DNA of 64,000 bases from CAZPBN01 sp964584935 (GTDB taxonomy: Bacteria > Acidobacteriota > Aminicenantia > Aminicenantales > Aminicenantaceae): positions 1 through 64,000 of the forward strand of contig CAZPBN010000004.1 in NCBI GenBank assembly GCA_964584935.1, in the 5' to 3' direction. The notes beneath the pieces were generated by a model that did not search any database, was not told the origin of the DNA, and saw only the letters and a program-made list of their open reading frames with translations. Each line of letters opens with the position of its first letter. Position 1 is the stretch's first letter. This document shows positions 36,430 to 45,908 of this stretch, piece after piece. Made by a program: the position numbers and the translations under genes.

Positions 36430-37344
36430 CTATTTTGTTGCTTCTTCCAGAACACGGTACGCCAGCTTTAGAGCACGAAGGCCTTCTTCTCCGCTTACTT
36501 TATTGGTTTTTTTGCTCCGTATGCAGTTAAAAAAATTCTGGAGTTCTTTTTTTAAGGGCTCTTCTTTGGTAATTTTTAAAGATTTTATGGCTGTTTGTTG
36601 TCCATTTAAAGGAAAGACTTTAGTTTGCTGGTCTATATAATCAATCGAATAATAAGAAGTGGGTTCAAATATTCGAAGTTTTCTCACCTTGCCCTGATGA
36701 ACCCGGCTGGCAGTCAGAGTCGCAATGCATCCAGAGGTGAATTCAATCCTTGCGTTCGCAATATCGATTTTATTTGACAGCACATGAATCCCGGATGATT
36801 TGATGGAATTTACCTCATCCTTGATCAAAGCAAGGATAATATCAAGGTCATGAATCATAAGGTCTAATACCACATCAATATCCAAAGACCTGGCTGAAAA
36901 AGAACCCAGCCGTTGAACCTCTATGAATTTTGGCTCTGAAATGACATTTTCTATGGCTTCCACAGCTGGATTAAATCGTTCCAAATGCCCGACTTGAAAA
37001 ATCAAGTCTTTTTTCTTGGCAATTTCAACCAGTTCTTCTCCCTGTTCTATGGTCTCAGTTATGGGCTTTTCAACCAAAACCGATTTTCCTTCTTCTAACA
37101 ATATTTTGGATATTGAAAAGTGTTCAGATGTTGGAGTTGCCACAATTCCAGCGTCTATCTCATCCAGCATCTCTTTATAATCCTGATAATATTTGACTCC
37201 ATGACGATTACCAATTTGAACCGCTTTCTTAAAATCAATATCCACCACTCCCTTCAATTCAGCATCTTCGAGATAAGACAATATACGAGCATGCTGCATT
37301 CCTAAATATCCGACTCCGATAATCCCGACTTTTACTTTATCCAT
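36430..37344 (-). CDS. Gfo/Idh/MocA family NAD(P)-dependent oxidoreductase
   Basis: A 304-residue sugar-type oxidoreductase with an N-terminal Rossmann domain (GIIGVGYLGMQHARIL) and the family's EKPITETIEQGEELV motif, in which Lys is catalytic, followed by GHLERFNPA and HDLDIILAL. It is the last gene of the envelope cluster, just after lpxI. Members next to lpx genes include GnnA, which oxidises UDP-GlcNAc for 3-amino lipid A, but the partner transaminase GnnB is not here, so that role is speculation. Confidence 0.82.
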   Translation of the reverse strand: MDKVKVGIIGVGYLGMQHARILSYLEDAELKGVVDIDFKKAVQIGNRHGVKYYQDYKEMLDEIDAGIVATPTSEHFSISKILLEEGKSVLVEKPITETIEQGEELVEIAKKKDLIFQVGHLERFNPAVEAIENVISEPKFIEVQRLGSFSARSLDIDVVLDLMIHDLDIILALIKDEVNSIKSSGIHVLSNKIDIANARIEFTSGCIATLTASRVHQGKVRKLRIFEPTSYYSIDYIDQQTKVFPLNGQQTAIKSLKITKEEPLKKELQNFFNCIRSKKTNKVSGEEGLRALKLAYRVLEEATK

Positions 37345-37390
37345 AACACACTATCCGTTTTGCCAGTCTATCATATTTCTATACTTTTAA

Positions 37391-38200
37391 TCATATATTT
37401 TTTGCCACAATCAGAAGACCGTTCTTCTTTGCCAAAGAAACAGATTTCTCTTTTTGAAAAAATGGAATGGCTCCAGCCTCAAAGCAAAGAATCCTGCTTC
37501 CTGCCTTGATACAACTCCTCACAGTGTCCAAACCGATCACAGGCAAATCAATTCTTGGATCCTGGGCTGAACGACTGACTTTAACCACAACTGTCCCTTT
37601 GCCGGCCAACTGTCCTCCCCTTTTTATGGTTTCATTTGTTCCGTCAATCCCTTCCAAGGCTATAATAATTTTATTTTTTATGACAACTGTTTGTCCAATG
37701 TCTAAATCAGCGATTTTTCTGGCAATCTTCATCCCAAAATCCAAATCTTCTTCTGTTTCTAAAGACATTTCACCTTCAGTCAGAATCCCTTCTCTGCAAA
37801 AACAAGGCTTTAAATAAGGAGAGGGATCAATGATCTTTAATCCCATTTTTTCAAGGAAAGAAAAAACAGAATGGATAATTGAAGCCGGTCTTTTATCCGG
37901 TGTGCTTTTAAGAAGATTCTTTGAAGTTGCTTTAAAAGAGTCCATACTAAAAACAACTCTCTGATCAATTTTCCCAGCAATGATTATTTCTTTAACCCTA
38001 TTCTCATTAAAAAACGAAATGAAACTTTGAACATCGCCAAGGGAAAAATCTTTGAATATGTCAGCCTTATCTTTTATACCGGATTCCACTTCTCCTTTTA
38101 TCCCGGCAACAACAGCAATATGTCCTCTTTTTTTAACTTCATCTAAAATCAACAAAGGCATCTTTCCTGAAGCAGCAATAATCCCCATATGTTTTTTCAT
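37391..38200 (-). CDS. lpxI: UDP-2,3-diacylglucosamine pyrophosphatase LpxI
   Basis: A 269-residue cytoplasmic enzyme that hydrolyses UDP-2,3-diacylglucosamine to lipid X in lipid A synthesis, replacing LpxH. N-terminal domain: GIIAASGKMPLLILDEVK and IIIAGKIDQRVVF; C-terminal domain: ALEGIDGTNETIKRGG and DPRIDLPVIGLDTV, containing the aspartate important for catalysis in the Caulobacter enzyme. Length is standard. It sits in a bamA-skp-fabZ-lpxI cluster from which lpxA and lpxD are missing; a 223-base gap without coding signal separates it from fabZ. Confidence 0.88.
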   Translation of the reverse strand: MKKHMGIIAASGKMPLLILDEVKKRGHIAVVAGIKGEVESGIKDKADIFKDFSLGDVQSFISFFNENRVKEIIIAGKIDQRVVFSMDSFKATSKNLLKSTPDKRPASIIHSVFSFLEKMGLKIIDPSPYLKPCFCREGILTEGEMSLETEEDLDFGMKIARKIADLDIGQTVVIKNKIIIALEGIDGTNETIKRGGQLAGKGTVVVKVSRSAQDPRIDLPVIGLDTVRSCIKAGSRILCFEAGAIPFFQKEKSVSLAKKNGLLIVAKNI

Positions 38201-38423
38201 TGATACAAACTTTAAGTGAAATTGACTGTTTTTACGAATACTCTCTGTTCAATTCAATCAAGCCATTATGAAAATAGATTATTTCTCTTACAGTCAACGG
38301 TGTCTTAAACTTATTATAATGGATTCTCCCGGCAAAAGCCTTTGATCATCTATGATAAAAAGTTAGTTTCCCATCTCCTTTGTTAACGGAAAAATTTGAA
38401 TCAGGATATAAACAACCCAAACA

Positions 38424-38873
38424 CTATTCCATTTTCTTAAATTCCTTCTCTTTGAAAAGAGACGCCATGATTTCTCCTTCTACAGCAATTTCTTCATCCA
38501 CATAAGCGGCTCCTTTGAGATGACAAAATCTGTTCCTTAATTTTATCATTTCAACATTTAATTTGAGCTGATCGCCAGGAACAACAGGCTTTCGGAATTT
38601 CGCATATTCAATCTTACTTAAAAAAACAATCTTCTCTTCAGGATCAGGAATGGAATGAAAAAGAAGAACTCCTCCTGTCTGGGCTAAAGCTTCAACAATA
38701 AGTACTCCAGGCATAACCTTCAATTTCGGGAAATGTCCTTGAAAAAATTGTTCGTTGTAAGTCACATTCTTTATTCCAGTGATAGACTTCCCCTTCTCCA
38801 TTTCTAAAATTCTGTCTACCAATAAAAAAGGATATCGATGAGGAAGGAAATTAAATATATCCTCTATCTTCAT
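38424..38873 (-). CDS. fabZ: 3-hydroxyacyl-[acyl-carrier-protein] dehydratase FabZ
   Basis: A 149-residue hot-dog dehydratase of fatty acid synthesis. The active-site His is in FLPHRYPFLLVDR and the Glu in MPGVLIVEALAQTGG; FQGHFPKLKVMPG is the conserved loop. The open frame extends to 38906, overlapping skp, but ATG 38873 gives the typical FabZ N-terminus (MKIEDIFNFLPHR). Neither start has a good ribosome site, which suits translational coupling to skp. In many genomes fabZ lies between lpxD and lpxA; here both are absent. Confidence 0.92.
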   Translation of the reverse strand: MKIEDIFNFLPHRYPFLLVDRILEMEKGKSITGIKNVTYNEQFFQGHFPKLKVMPGVLIVEALAQTGGVLLFHSIPDPEEKIVFLSKIEYAKFRKPVVPGDQLKLNVEMIKLRNRFCHLKGAAYVDEEIAVEGEIMASLFKEKEFKKME

Positions 38874-38883
38874 AAAGGAATTT

Positions 38884-39405
38884 TTATTTGGATTTGACTG
38901 CATCATATCGTTTGATTACTTCATCAGTGATATCAACTGCAGGATTGAAATAGACCACAGCTCCCTGCTTTGTGACATCAAAAATCACATCAAATTTTTT
39001 CTCTTTTCCCACTTGTTCCACAATGGGGAGCAATTCATTTTGAAGTCTATTAAACAGCCTGACTTGCAATTCATTAATTTCTCTTTGGGCATCTTCAGAA
39101 AGCCGCTTTCTCTCAGTCCGCTTTTTATCGAGATCCGAAGACAATGCCATCACAGCTTCCTGAGTTAAAGTGAGCCTCTGTGTGTTCAACTTAGTCTCTA
39201 ATTTCTGAATTTCGTTGTCAATATTTGCAATTTTAGTTTGAAGCTCATTGTTTTTTTCCTGCAACCTCTGAATAACCCTCTTCCCTTCAATCGAATCTTC
39301 CAGCACCTTCTGAGGATTGATCACTCCTATATTGTTTTCTTGTAGAGCCATACTTCCGGATGCAACGAGAACGGTTAAAATTGTCACTAAAAGAATTCTT
39401 CTCAT
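38884..39405 (-). CDS. skp: Periplasmic chaperone Skp/OmpH
   Basis: A 173-residue secreted protein with a signal peptide (about 1-20) and a body of long charged coiled-coil helices (about 45-135), as in the jellyfish-shaped Skp trimer that carries outer-membrane proteins to BamA. NIGVINPQKVLEDSIEGKRV at the mature N-terminus and KFDVIFDVTKQGAVVYFNP at the C-terminus are family signatures. It follows bamA by 51 bases on the same strand, the usual order. Confidence 0.9.
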   Translation of the reverse strand: MRRILLVTILTVLVASGSMALQENNIGVINPQKVLEDSIEGKRVIQRLQEKNNELQTKIANIDNEIQKLETKLNTQRLTLTQEAVMALSSDLDKKRTERKRLSEDAQREINELQVRLFNRLQNELLPIVEQVGKEKKFDVIFDVTKQGAVVYFNPAVDITDEVIKRYDAVKSK

Positions 39406-39456
39406 CTTTTCCTCCTTAAATAATAGAAATTCTTTTGTAAATATATTTATTCACAT

Positions 39457-41784
39457 TTAAAACGTAGTACCGATTGCAAAACGAAATGCAAAATTGGAAT
39501 CACTCGCATATATCGTCGGATTATTATAAGAAAAAATCAACCTGAATGGAATTCTCAAAGCTGGCACGAATATTCTCACTTCCATTCCCAGAGAAGAATA
39601 CATATTCTTAAAATCAACTTTTTCTTCCAGAGAATAGGCATTTCCCCTGTCATAAAAAAACACAAAATACAAGGGTCCTCCAGCCGGTATTATATATTCA
39701 ACATTAAAAATAAAAGCTTTATCTCCTCCTATGTTTGTTCCTTGTTCGCTTCGAGGACCGATTGTATATATTTCATAACCTCTTATAGACCTTTCTCCAC
39801 CTAGATAAAATCTTTCCCAAAATGGAATTTCCGAATCCCCGATAGGTTGAATAAATCTGTATTCCCAATGTATTCCAAAAACATGGTTAGAAACAACGGG
39901 GTGATAAAATGTGAACTCAAACTGAGGTTTAACTAAGTCAATCTCACCGCCTAAAAATGAACCTGCGTATTTGCATGAAGCCATATACAACGTTCCTTTG
40001 GTTGGAGTCAATGGACTATCAATAGTGGATCTATAAAGCATGGGAGTTAAACTGCTTATCTTATAATTACCTAATCCAAACATGGAGTAATATATAGGAT
40101 CAAAATAGGTCATACCACTGTCTTCCTCATCTTCTTCATCTTCTCCAGGAAGGATTATATTGACATCTTCAAATGAATAGGTCAGATTGGTTCTCCAGTA
40201 TCCAATGATCCTAGCACCAAATTTCAAATCTATTCCATCACCTTTTCGTTCATACAGATAGGGCAAAATCAAATGGCGCTTATAGATATTAAAGCCTAAA
40301 TTGATCGGTAAATCAAAAACATAAGGCTCTGAGAATCCAAACACATAGTTTTTAATTCTTTTTCCGTGCTGAAGCATCAATTCAAGTTTTTCGCCGGCTC
40401 CCAGGAAATTAACTGTTGAATAACTAACTCCCGCAAAAAGACCTTCATATCCGCTGTATCCAGCAGTAAACTGAATATTATTTCTTTGCAGTTCATTCAC
40501 ATTAAGGGTGATATCAACTTGAGAAGGATCTTTCGGATCTGGAGCCACTTCAGGTTCTCCTTCCAATTCAACCAGTCCTAACTGATTCATCCTTAACAAG
40601 CTATTCTTGAATAAGGAAAAATGAAATCTCATTCCTTCTCTTAATAGCATTTCCCGTCTTAAAACTTTATCTTTTGTGTAAGTGTTTCCTTTGAAATTAA
40701 TCCGTCTGACATAGGCAACTTCACCTTCATAAATGTTATATACCAAATTCACTCTTTTCCTCTTGGGATCAAGATTCTCTCTGGGAACAACTTGAGCGTA
40801 TATATAACCGATATCACGATACGCATTTGAAATATCTTCGATACTCTGTTCTGTTATCTTGGTGTCATATATATCTCCTTTTTGAAATTCAATCAGGCTC
40901 CGCAGGAACTTTGTGGAAACAACCTCATTCCCTTCAATCTGGACACTTCCAATTCTATACCTATAGCCCGCCTCGACCGGTATATGAACCTCTTTCATTG
41001 TTTTCTTTTTTAAAAAAATGGTCCTCTTTGTAATTTCTTCTATTCTCGGATCTCCAACTTCCGCTTCCATATACCCATACTCATGAAATTTATTTTCTAT
41101 ATGTTTCAAATCCTCTTTGAGTTTATTCGGTTTAAAAACATCCTTTCCCAAAACCAAGGAAATCAATCCATGCTCCATATTCTCCTTCATGGCTTCTTTT
41201 AAATAGGCATCCGGAAGTTTGGACTTTCCTTCGAATATGATATCACTGATTTTTGTTTTTGTTCCCTCTTTAATATCAAAAACAATTTCAACTTCATTTT
41301 TCCTTTGTTCTTTCACATCAACTTCGATTTTTCCATCATGAAGTCCTTCTTCCAATAGCAATCCTTTGATTGTGCTTTTTATTTTATGGATTTTGGAAGG
41401 ATTATAATAAGAGTGAACACTGACATATTCATTTTTCTCTTTTAACTTATCCAAAATATCCTTTTCTTTCAGTTTTTTTCCCGTCTTATATTCGATTTTC
41501 TTAATAACTGGATTTTCTTCAATGAATATTTTAATAATTTTCCCCTCAGGACTATCCTCTCCTTCAATTTTAATATTAGAAAAAAATCCTGTATCCCATA
41601 AAACCTTAAAATCATTCTTCAACCTAGATTCATTATAAAAATCCCCTTCTCTTGCAGAAATATAATAGAGGATTGTGTCCCTAGAAACACGCTCATTTCC
41701 TATGATTTCGAGTTTTTCTATGATTTCCTGAGCGTTTAGAAACAACGGAATAAAAAGAATTAATATCAAGCTAATTTTTCTCAT
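39457..41784 (-). CDS. bamA: Outer membrane protein assembly factor BamA
   Basis: A 775-residue Omp85 protein that inserts beta-barrels into the outer membrane. After a signal peptide, five POTRA domains follow to about residue 420 (IEKLEIIGNERVSRDTI, KISDIIFEGKSKLPDAY, YRIGSVQIEGNEVVS, VRRINFKGNTYTKDKV). The C-terminal barrel contains the loop-6 motif RSIRGYE (Arg668-Gly669-Tyr670) and ends in a Phe-containing strand (AIGTTF). Upstream of skp and downstream of the lol genes in an envelope cluster. Confidence 0.95.
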   Translation of the reverse strand: MRKISLILILFIPLFLNAQEIIEKLEIIGNERVSRDTILYYISAREGDFYNESRLKNDFKVLWDTGFFSNIKIEGEDSPEGKIIKIFIEENPVIKKIEYKTGKKLKEKDILDKLKEKNEYVSVHSYYNPSKIHKIKSTIKGLLLEEGLHDGKIEVDVKEQRKNEVEIVFDIKEGTKTKISDIIFEGKSKLPDAYLKEAMKENMEHGLISLVLGKDVFKPNKLKEDLKHIENKFHEYGYMEAEVGDPRIEEITKRTIFLKKKTMKEVHIPVEAGYRYRIGSVQIEGNEVVSTKFLRSLIEFQKGDIYDTKITEQSIEDISNAYRDIGYIYAQVVPRENLDPKRKRVNLVYNIYEGEVAYVRRINFKGNTYTKDKVLRREMLLREGMRFHFSLFKNSLLRMNQLGLVELEGEPEVAPDPKDPSQVDITLNVNELQRNNIQFTAGYSGYEGLFAGVSYSTVNFLGAGEKLELMLQHGKRIKNYVFGFSEPYVFDLPINLGFNIYKRHLILPYLYERKGDGIDLKFGARIIGYWRTNLTYSFEDVNIILPGEDEEDEEDSGMTYFDPIYYSMFGLGNYKISSLTPMLYRSTIDSPLTPTKGTLYMASCKYAGSFLGGEIDLVKPQFEFTFYHPVVSNHVFGIHWEYRFIQPIGDSEIPFWERFYLGGERSIRGYEIYTIGPRSEQGTNIGGDKAFIFNVEYIIPAGGPLYFVFFYDRGNAYSLEEKVDFKNMYSSLGMEVRIFVPALRIPFRLIFSYNNPTIYASDSNFAFRFAIGTTF

Positions 41785-41970
41785 TTTATTTATCCTTATA
41801 ACACAATCTCATTTTTTTTTCAAAAAGAGCTCCAAATCTCTCTGGCTAATGACTTTATTTCTATTTTTTTGGTTCAACAGATATTGAACAATTGAAATCA
41901 TTTCACGCCAGTTGAATCTCAACAAGAAATCAATAACATTTTTTAATTATTATTTACGTTTATAAAAACT

Positions 41971-42657
41971 TTAATGAGAGGATAAAAGTTTCAAATTTCC
42001 TTTCTCCATTAAAAATATCTTTTTACAAAATTGTGCTACCTTTTCATTATGGGTCACGATTATGGAAGACAGTTTCTTCTTTCTGTGTAATTCCCGAATC
42101 ATTTTTAATATCATCTCTCCTGTCTTCCAATCCAGATTCCCTGTTGGTTCATCAGCCAGTAGTAACCTTGGTTCATTGACTAAAGCCCGAGCAATGGCCA
42201 CCCTCTGCTGTTCTCCTCCTGAAAGCTGAGAGGGCTTGCTATGAGCTTTTTCCTCTAAAAATACCTCTTTAAGGATTTCTCGGCCTTCTTCTTCAGCTTC
42301 CTTTTTCTCAAAGCGATTCATCAATAGAGGAAAAACGACATTCTCTAAAGCTGTGAATTCAGGAAGAAGATGGTAAAACTGGAACACAAATCCGATTTTT
42401 TTATTTCTAATCTTTGCAATCTTTTCATTATTTCGCATTAAGATATTTTCTCCTTCAAGAATTATTTTCCCTTTTGTCGGCCTGTCTAAAACCCCTAATA
42501 AATTAAGCAAAGTCGTTTTTCCGACTCCTGACATGCCCATGATGGCAACCAGTTCCCCTTCGTTCAATTGGAAATTGATTCCTTCGAACACACGCAACAC
42601 TCCTTTAGGCAAAGGATATTCCTTACACAAATTTTCAACTTGTAATAAATTATTCAT
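41971..42657 (-). CDS. lolD: Lipoprotein-release ABC transporter ATP-binding protein LolD
   Basis: A 228-residue ATPase of the MacB/LolD class, powering release of outer-membrane-directed lipoproteins from the inner membrane. Walker A GMSGVGKTT (41-49), signature LSGGEQQRVAIARAL, Walker B LLLADEPTGNLD, and the switch His in VTHNE. It overlaps the 3' end of the LolC/E permease gene by 8 bases, so the two form one unit. It could also serve the two permeases at 50.6-53.0 kb, which lack an ATPase. Confidence 0.92.
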   Translation of the reverse strand: MNNLLQVENLCKEYPLPKGVLRVFEGINFQLNEGELVAIMGMSGVGKTTLLNLLGVLDRPTKGKIILEGENILMRNNEKIAKIRNKKIGFVFQFYHLLPEFTALENVVFPLLMNRFEKKEAEEEGREILKEVFLEEKAHSKPSQLSGGEQQRVAIARALVNEPRLLLADEPTGNLDWKTGEMILKMIRELHRKKKLSSIIVTHNEKVAQFCKKIFLMEKGNLKLLSSH

Positions 42658-43876
42658 ATTTCAATGCCGTTACAGGATCAACCCTTGATGCTCGAAGAGC
42701 AGGAAATAATGTTGAAAGTGACGTAATCAAAAGAGTGATCACTATAATGATAATTAAATCAAGAGGCTTGATATGAAAAGGAACATAAGCTATTTGATAA
42801 ATATCGACCGGTACTTTTATGAGTTGGAACGTGTTTGCCAAAAAGCACCATAACAAGCCCAGGAAAACACCGAATGCAGTTCCTATAACCCCAATCAATG
42901 CTCCCTGATGAAAAAATATTTGTTCTATACTATCAGGAGTCGCCCCCATCGCTATGAGAATTCCAATATCCTTGGTTTTCTCCATAACCATCAAAATGAG
43001 GGTAGCGATGATGTTTAAAGCAGCAACAAAAACAATCAGGGAAATGGTCAAAAACATAATATTTTTCTCCAATTTCAATGCTGAAAAAAGAGATTTATTC
43101 ATCTCCATCCATGTGGTCACAAATGCTGAAGGGGACACTATACCCTGAATCCTTCTCGCCACCTGTTGAGCTTTGAAAATATCATCAATCCTTATTTGAA
43201 TAAGATTCACACTTTCCTTGTATCCGAACAGCTCTTGAGCAGCACTTATGGAAATGAGAGCTGTTGAAGAATCAAACTCATACAATCCTGAGCTAAATAA
43301 TCCGGACACTTTAAACCTTTGAGTTTTTGGGAAAAGCCCGATGGGTGACAACCGGGATGAAGAAGATATTATAACAACAGAATCACCGACTCGGGCTCCT
43401 ATAGAGGAGGCTAGTTCCCGTCCAATGACGATTCCCGCTTTTTCTCTTTCTTGTGTCTCCGGGAGAGTCCCTGATTCCAATTTTCTTAACCACTGAGCGT
43501 GTTTCTTTTCCAAATCAAAATCAACTCCTTTAAGCATAGCCCCTGAACTCCTGTAAGAACCTTTGACGAGCACAGTATCATAAACTACGGGAGATACAGA
43601 TTCTATATCCTCATATTCTTCAATCTTTGAGGTTATGATTTCGTAGTCTTTAATCCCTTCGTGCGAAAATCCCTGGACCATTATATGAGAAGTGGCTCCC
43701 AGGATTTTATCCTGAACATCCTCTTGGAATCCTGTGATGAGAGCGATCGCAATAATAAGAGCCATAACCCCAATGGCAATACCTAAGACAGAAATGAAGG
43801 TGATAACCGATATGAATGCCTGTTTTCGCTTTGCTGTCAGGTATCTTTTCGCTATAATAAATTCATATCTTCTCAT
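42650..43876 (-). CDS. lolC: Lipoprotein-releasing permease LolC/LolE family
   Basis: A 408-residue inner-membrane subunit with the MacB/FtsX layout: a first helix (about 20-45), a large periplasmic domain (SHIMVQGFSHEG, AGIVIGRELASSIG, KVSGLFSSG) and three C-terminal helices (about 270-400) ending in FPALRASRVDPVTALKYE. The N-terminal YEFIIAKRYLTAKRKQAFIS is typical of LolC/E. One gene only, so it probably works as a homodimer (LolF-like) with LolD. Confidence 0.88.
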   Translation of the reverse strand: MRRYEFIIAKRYLTAKRKQAFISVITFISVLGIAIGVMALIIAIALITGFQEDVQDKILGATSHIMVQGFSHEGIKDYEIITSKIEEYEDIESVSPVVYDTVLVKGSYRSSGAMLKGVDFDLEKKHAQWLRKLESGTLPETQEREKAGIVIGRELASSIGARVGDSVVIISSSSRLSPIGLFPKTQRFKVSGLFSSGLYEFDSSTALISISAAQELFGYKESVNLIQIRIDDIFKAQQVARRIQGIVSPSAFVTTWMEMNKSLFSALKLEKNIMFLTISLIVFVAALNIIATLILMVMEKTKDIGILIAMGATPDSIEQIFFHQGALIGVIGTAFGVFLGLLWCFLANTFQLIKVPVDIYQIAYVPFHIKPLDLIIIIVITLLITSLSTLFPALRASRVDPVTALKYE

Positions 43877-43955
43877 AATAAACTCTTAATTAAATCGTTC
43901 TAAGTAAAAAATCAACAAAAAGATGACTTTGATTTTGTTATTCCTTCATTTCCGG

Positions 43956-45467
43956 TCAAGTTTTCGGCCGAAGCAAAGGAAAAAGGATAACTTCCCTAAT
44001 TGAATGAACGTTAGCAAACATCATAACAAGCCGGTCTATTCCTATCCCCTCCCCTCCTGTAGGGGGTAGTCCATATTCCAAAGCCTGTATATAATCCTCA
44101 TCTACCCGATGAGCATCTTTATCTCCTTTGTCCCTCTCCTTTGACTGCTGCTCAAATCGACTTCTCTGTTCTGAAGGATCGGATAATTCACTGAAAGCAT
44201 TGGCAATTTCCATACCTCCCATCACCAGTTCAAAACGCTCCGCCTCTTCAGGATTTTCATTAGATAACTTAGCCAGAGGAGAAATATCTTTGGGATGATT
44301 CAAAATAAAAGTTGGCTGAATAAGGTTTTGTTTGACATATTTATCAAAAAGAACATCTAAAGCATTTCCATATGATAGACGCTGCTCCTCAGAGGTCAAT
44401 GCTGAAGCCAATTTGCTCACTTCCTTTTCATCCTCTACTCTGGAAGTGCTGATTCCTGCAAAATGAGCCACAGCTTCTTTAAATTTCATTCTTTTCCATG
44501 GTCTTTTTAAAGAAATCTTATTTTCTCCAAAGGCTATTTCATCTTTGCCCATAGCCTCATGAACAAGGGAACTGATAAGTTCTTCGGTTAATTCCATCAT
44601 GTCATTATAATCACTGAATGCTTGATAAAATTCCAGCATAGTGAATTCAGGATTGTGTTCCGATGAAATGCCTTCATTTCGAAAATTCCTGTTAACTTCG
44701 TATACTTTTTCAAAACCTCCAACAATCAACCTCTTCAAATATAACTCTGGGGCGATTCTCAAATAAAGCTCCATACCTAGAGCATTATGGAATGTTTTGA
44801 AAGGTTTGGCTAAAGCTCCTCCTGGAATAGAATGCATCATGGGAGTTTCGACTTCTATAAATCCTCTATCATCAAAAAATTTCCTGATATAGGAAATTAT
44901 CTGACTTCTTAATATAAAAACCTTTTTCACATCAGAGTTCATTATCATATCCAGATATCTTCTTCTGTACCGAATTTCCACATTTTGTAAACCATGCCAT
45001 TTTTCAGGAAGGGGGTGGAGGCACTTTGCTAAAAATGTATAAGAATCAGCCAAAACTGTTAGTTCCCTGGTTCTTGTTTTAAACAGACCTCCCTGGACAG
45101 CAATGATATCGCCAATATCCAAAAGAGAAAAAAGATCATATTTTTTCTTTCCAATTTTATCTTCCCGTAGATATATCTGAATCTGCAATTGACCGCCAAT
45201 GATATGAAAAAATGTAGCCCTACCCATTTTACGGACAGAACTGATTCTTCCGGCAATTTTTACTCTTATTTTTTTTTCATCAAGCTCTTCTTTTGACAGG
45301 GAAGAATAATTGTCAACCACATTGACTATGGAATGATCTATCTCAGCATTATGAGGAAATAATTCGACTCCCTCCTTAGCTAATCTTTCCATTTTTTCGC
45401 GCCTAACAGATTCTTGATCAGAGAATCCTTCTTTAACTTCTTTGGAAATATTTCTCTTTTCAGACAT
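43956..45467 (-). CDS. lysS: Lysine--tRNA ligase, class II
   Basis: A 503-residue class II aminoacyl-tRNA synthetase. The N-terminal OB domain (IRVKIAGRISSVRKMGRATFF) binds the anticodon. Class II motifs are visible: motif 1 FIEVETPMM, motif 2 RNFRNEGISSEHNPEFTMLE and motif 3 GIGIDRLVMM. LysRS features include NAFSELSDP. It overlaps nusB by 8 bases and lies among ribH, nusB and the lol genes. Confidence 0.95.
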   Translation of the reverse strand: MSEKRNISKEVKEGFSDQESVRREKMERLAKEGVELFPHNAEIDHSIVNVVDNYSSLSKEELDEKKIRVKIAGRISSVRKMGRATFFHIIGGQLQIQIYLREDKIGKKKYDLFSLLDIGDIIAVQGGLFKTRTRELTVLADSYTFLAKCLHPLPEKWHGLQNVEIRYRRRYLDMIMNSDVKKVFILRSQIISYIRKFFDDRGFIEVETPMMHSIPGGALAKPFKTFHNALGMELYLRIAPELYLKRLIVGGFEKVYEVNRNFRNEGISSEHNPEFTMLEFYQAFSDYNDMMELTEELISSLVHEAMGKDEIAFGENKISLKRPWKRMKFKEAVAHFAGISTSRVEDEKEVSKLASALTSEEQRLSYGNALDVLFDKYVKQNLIQPTFILNHPKDISPLAKLSNENPEEAERFELVMGGMEIANAFSELSDPSEQRSRFEQQSKERDKGDKDAHRVDEDYIQALEYGLPPTGGEGIGIDRLVMMFANVHSIREVILFPLLRPKT

Positions 45468-45894
45468 TGTTTTGATCCTTAATCTTTTTCTTCTCTAAGT
45501 CTTTTCGAATTCGATCTAATATCCCATTTATAAATGTTGCTGCATTATCCGTGCTGTACTTCTTTGCAATCTCTATAGCTTCATTAATAACCACTGCTTG
45601 AGGAACATTTTTTTCGTATAAAAGTTCATAAACCGCCATTCGCAAAATATTACGGTCAACTATATTCATGCGAGGAAGCCTCCAATGGATAGAAGCGGAC
45701 TCGATCATTTCATCCACTTTCTTTTTATTGGATAGGATTCCGTCCACCAGCCAGTCACTATAATCTCTGATTCCTGGTGAAAACTTTCTTTGTTTCCAGT
45801 ATTTCTCTTTTTCCTTCTTTAAATCGGAATCATGAAATTCTAACTGAAATAGAATCTGCAGTGTTAATTCTCTAGCCTTTCTCCGCTGTCCCAT
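45460..45894 (-). CDS. nusB: Transcription antitermination protein NusB
   Basis: A 144-residue all-helical protein that binds boxA RNA with NusE/S10 in rRNA antitermination. RKARELTLQILFQLEF at the start, MNIVDRNILRMAVYELL, and VVINEAIEIAKKYSTDNAATFINGIL are the family core. It follows ribH by 14 bases, the common ribH-nusB pairing. Confidence 0.94.
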   Translation of the reverse strand: MGQRRKARELTLQILFQLEFHDSDLKKEKEKYWKQRKFSPGIRDYSDWLVDGILSNKKKVDEMIESASIHWRLPRMNIVDRNILRMAVYELLYEKNVPQAVVINEAIEIAKKYSTDNAATFINGILDRIRKDLEKKKIKDQNNV

Positions 45895-45908
45895 TAATCA
45901 TATCAACC

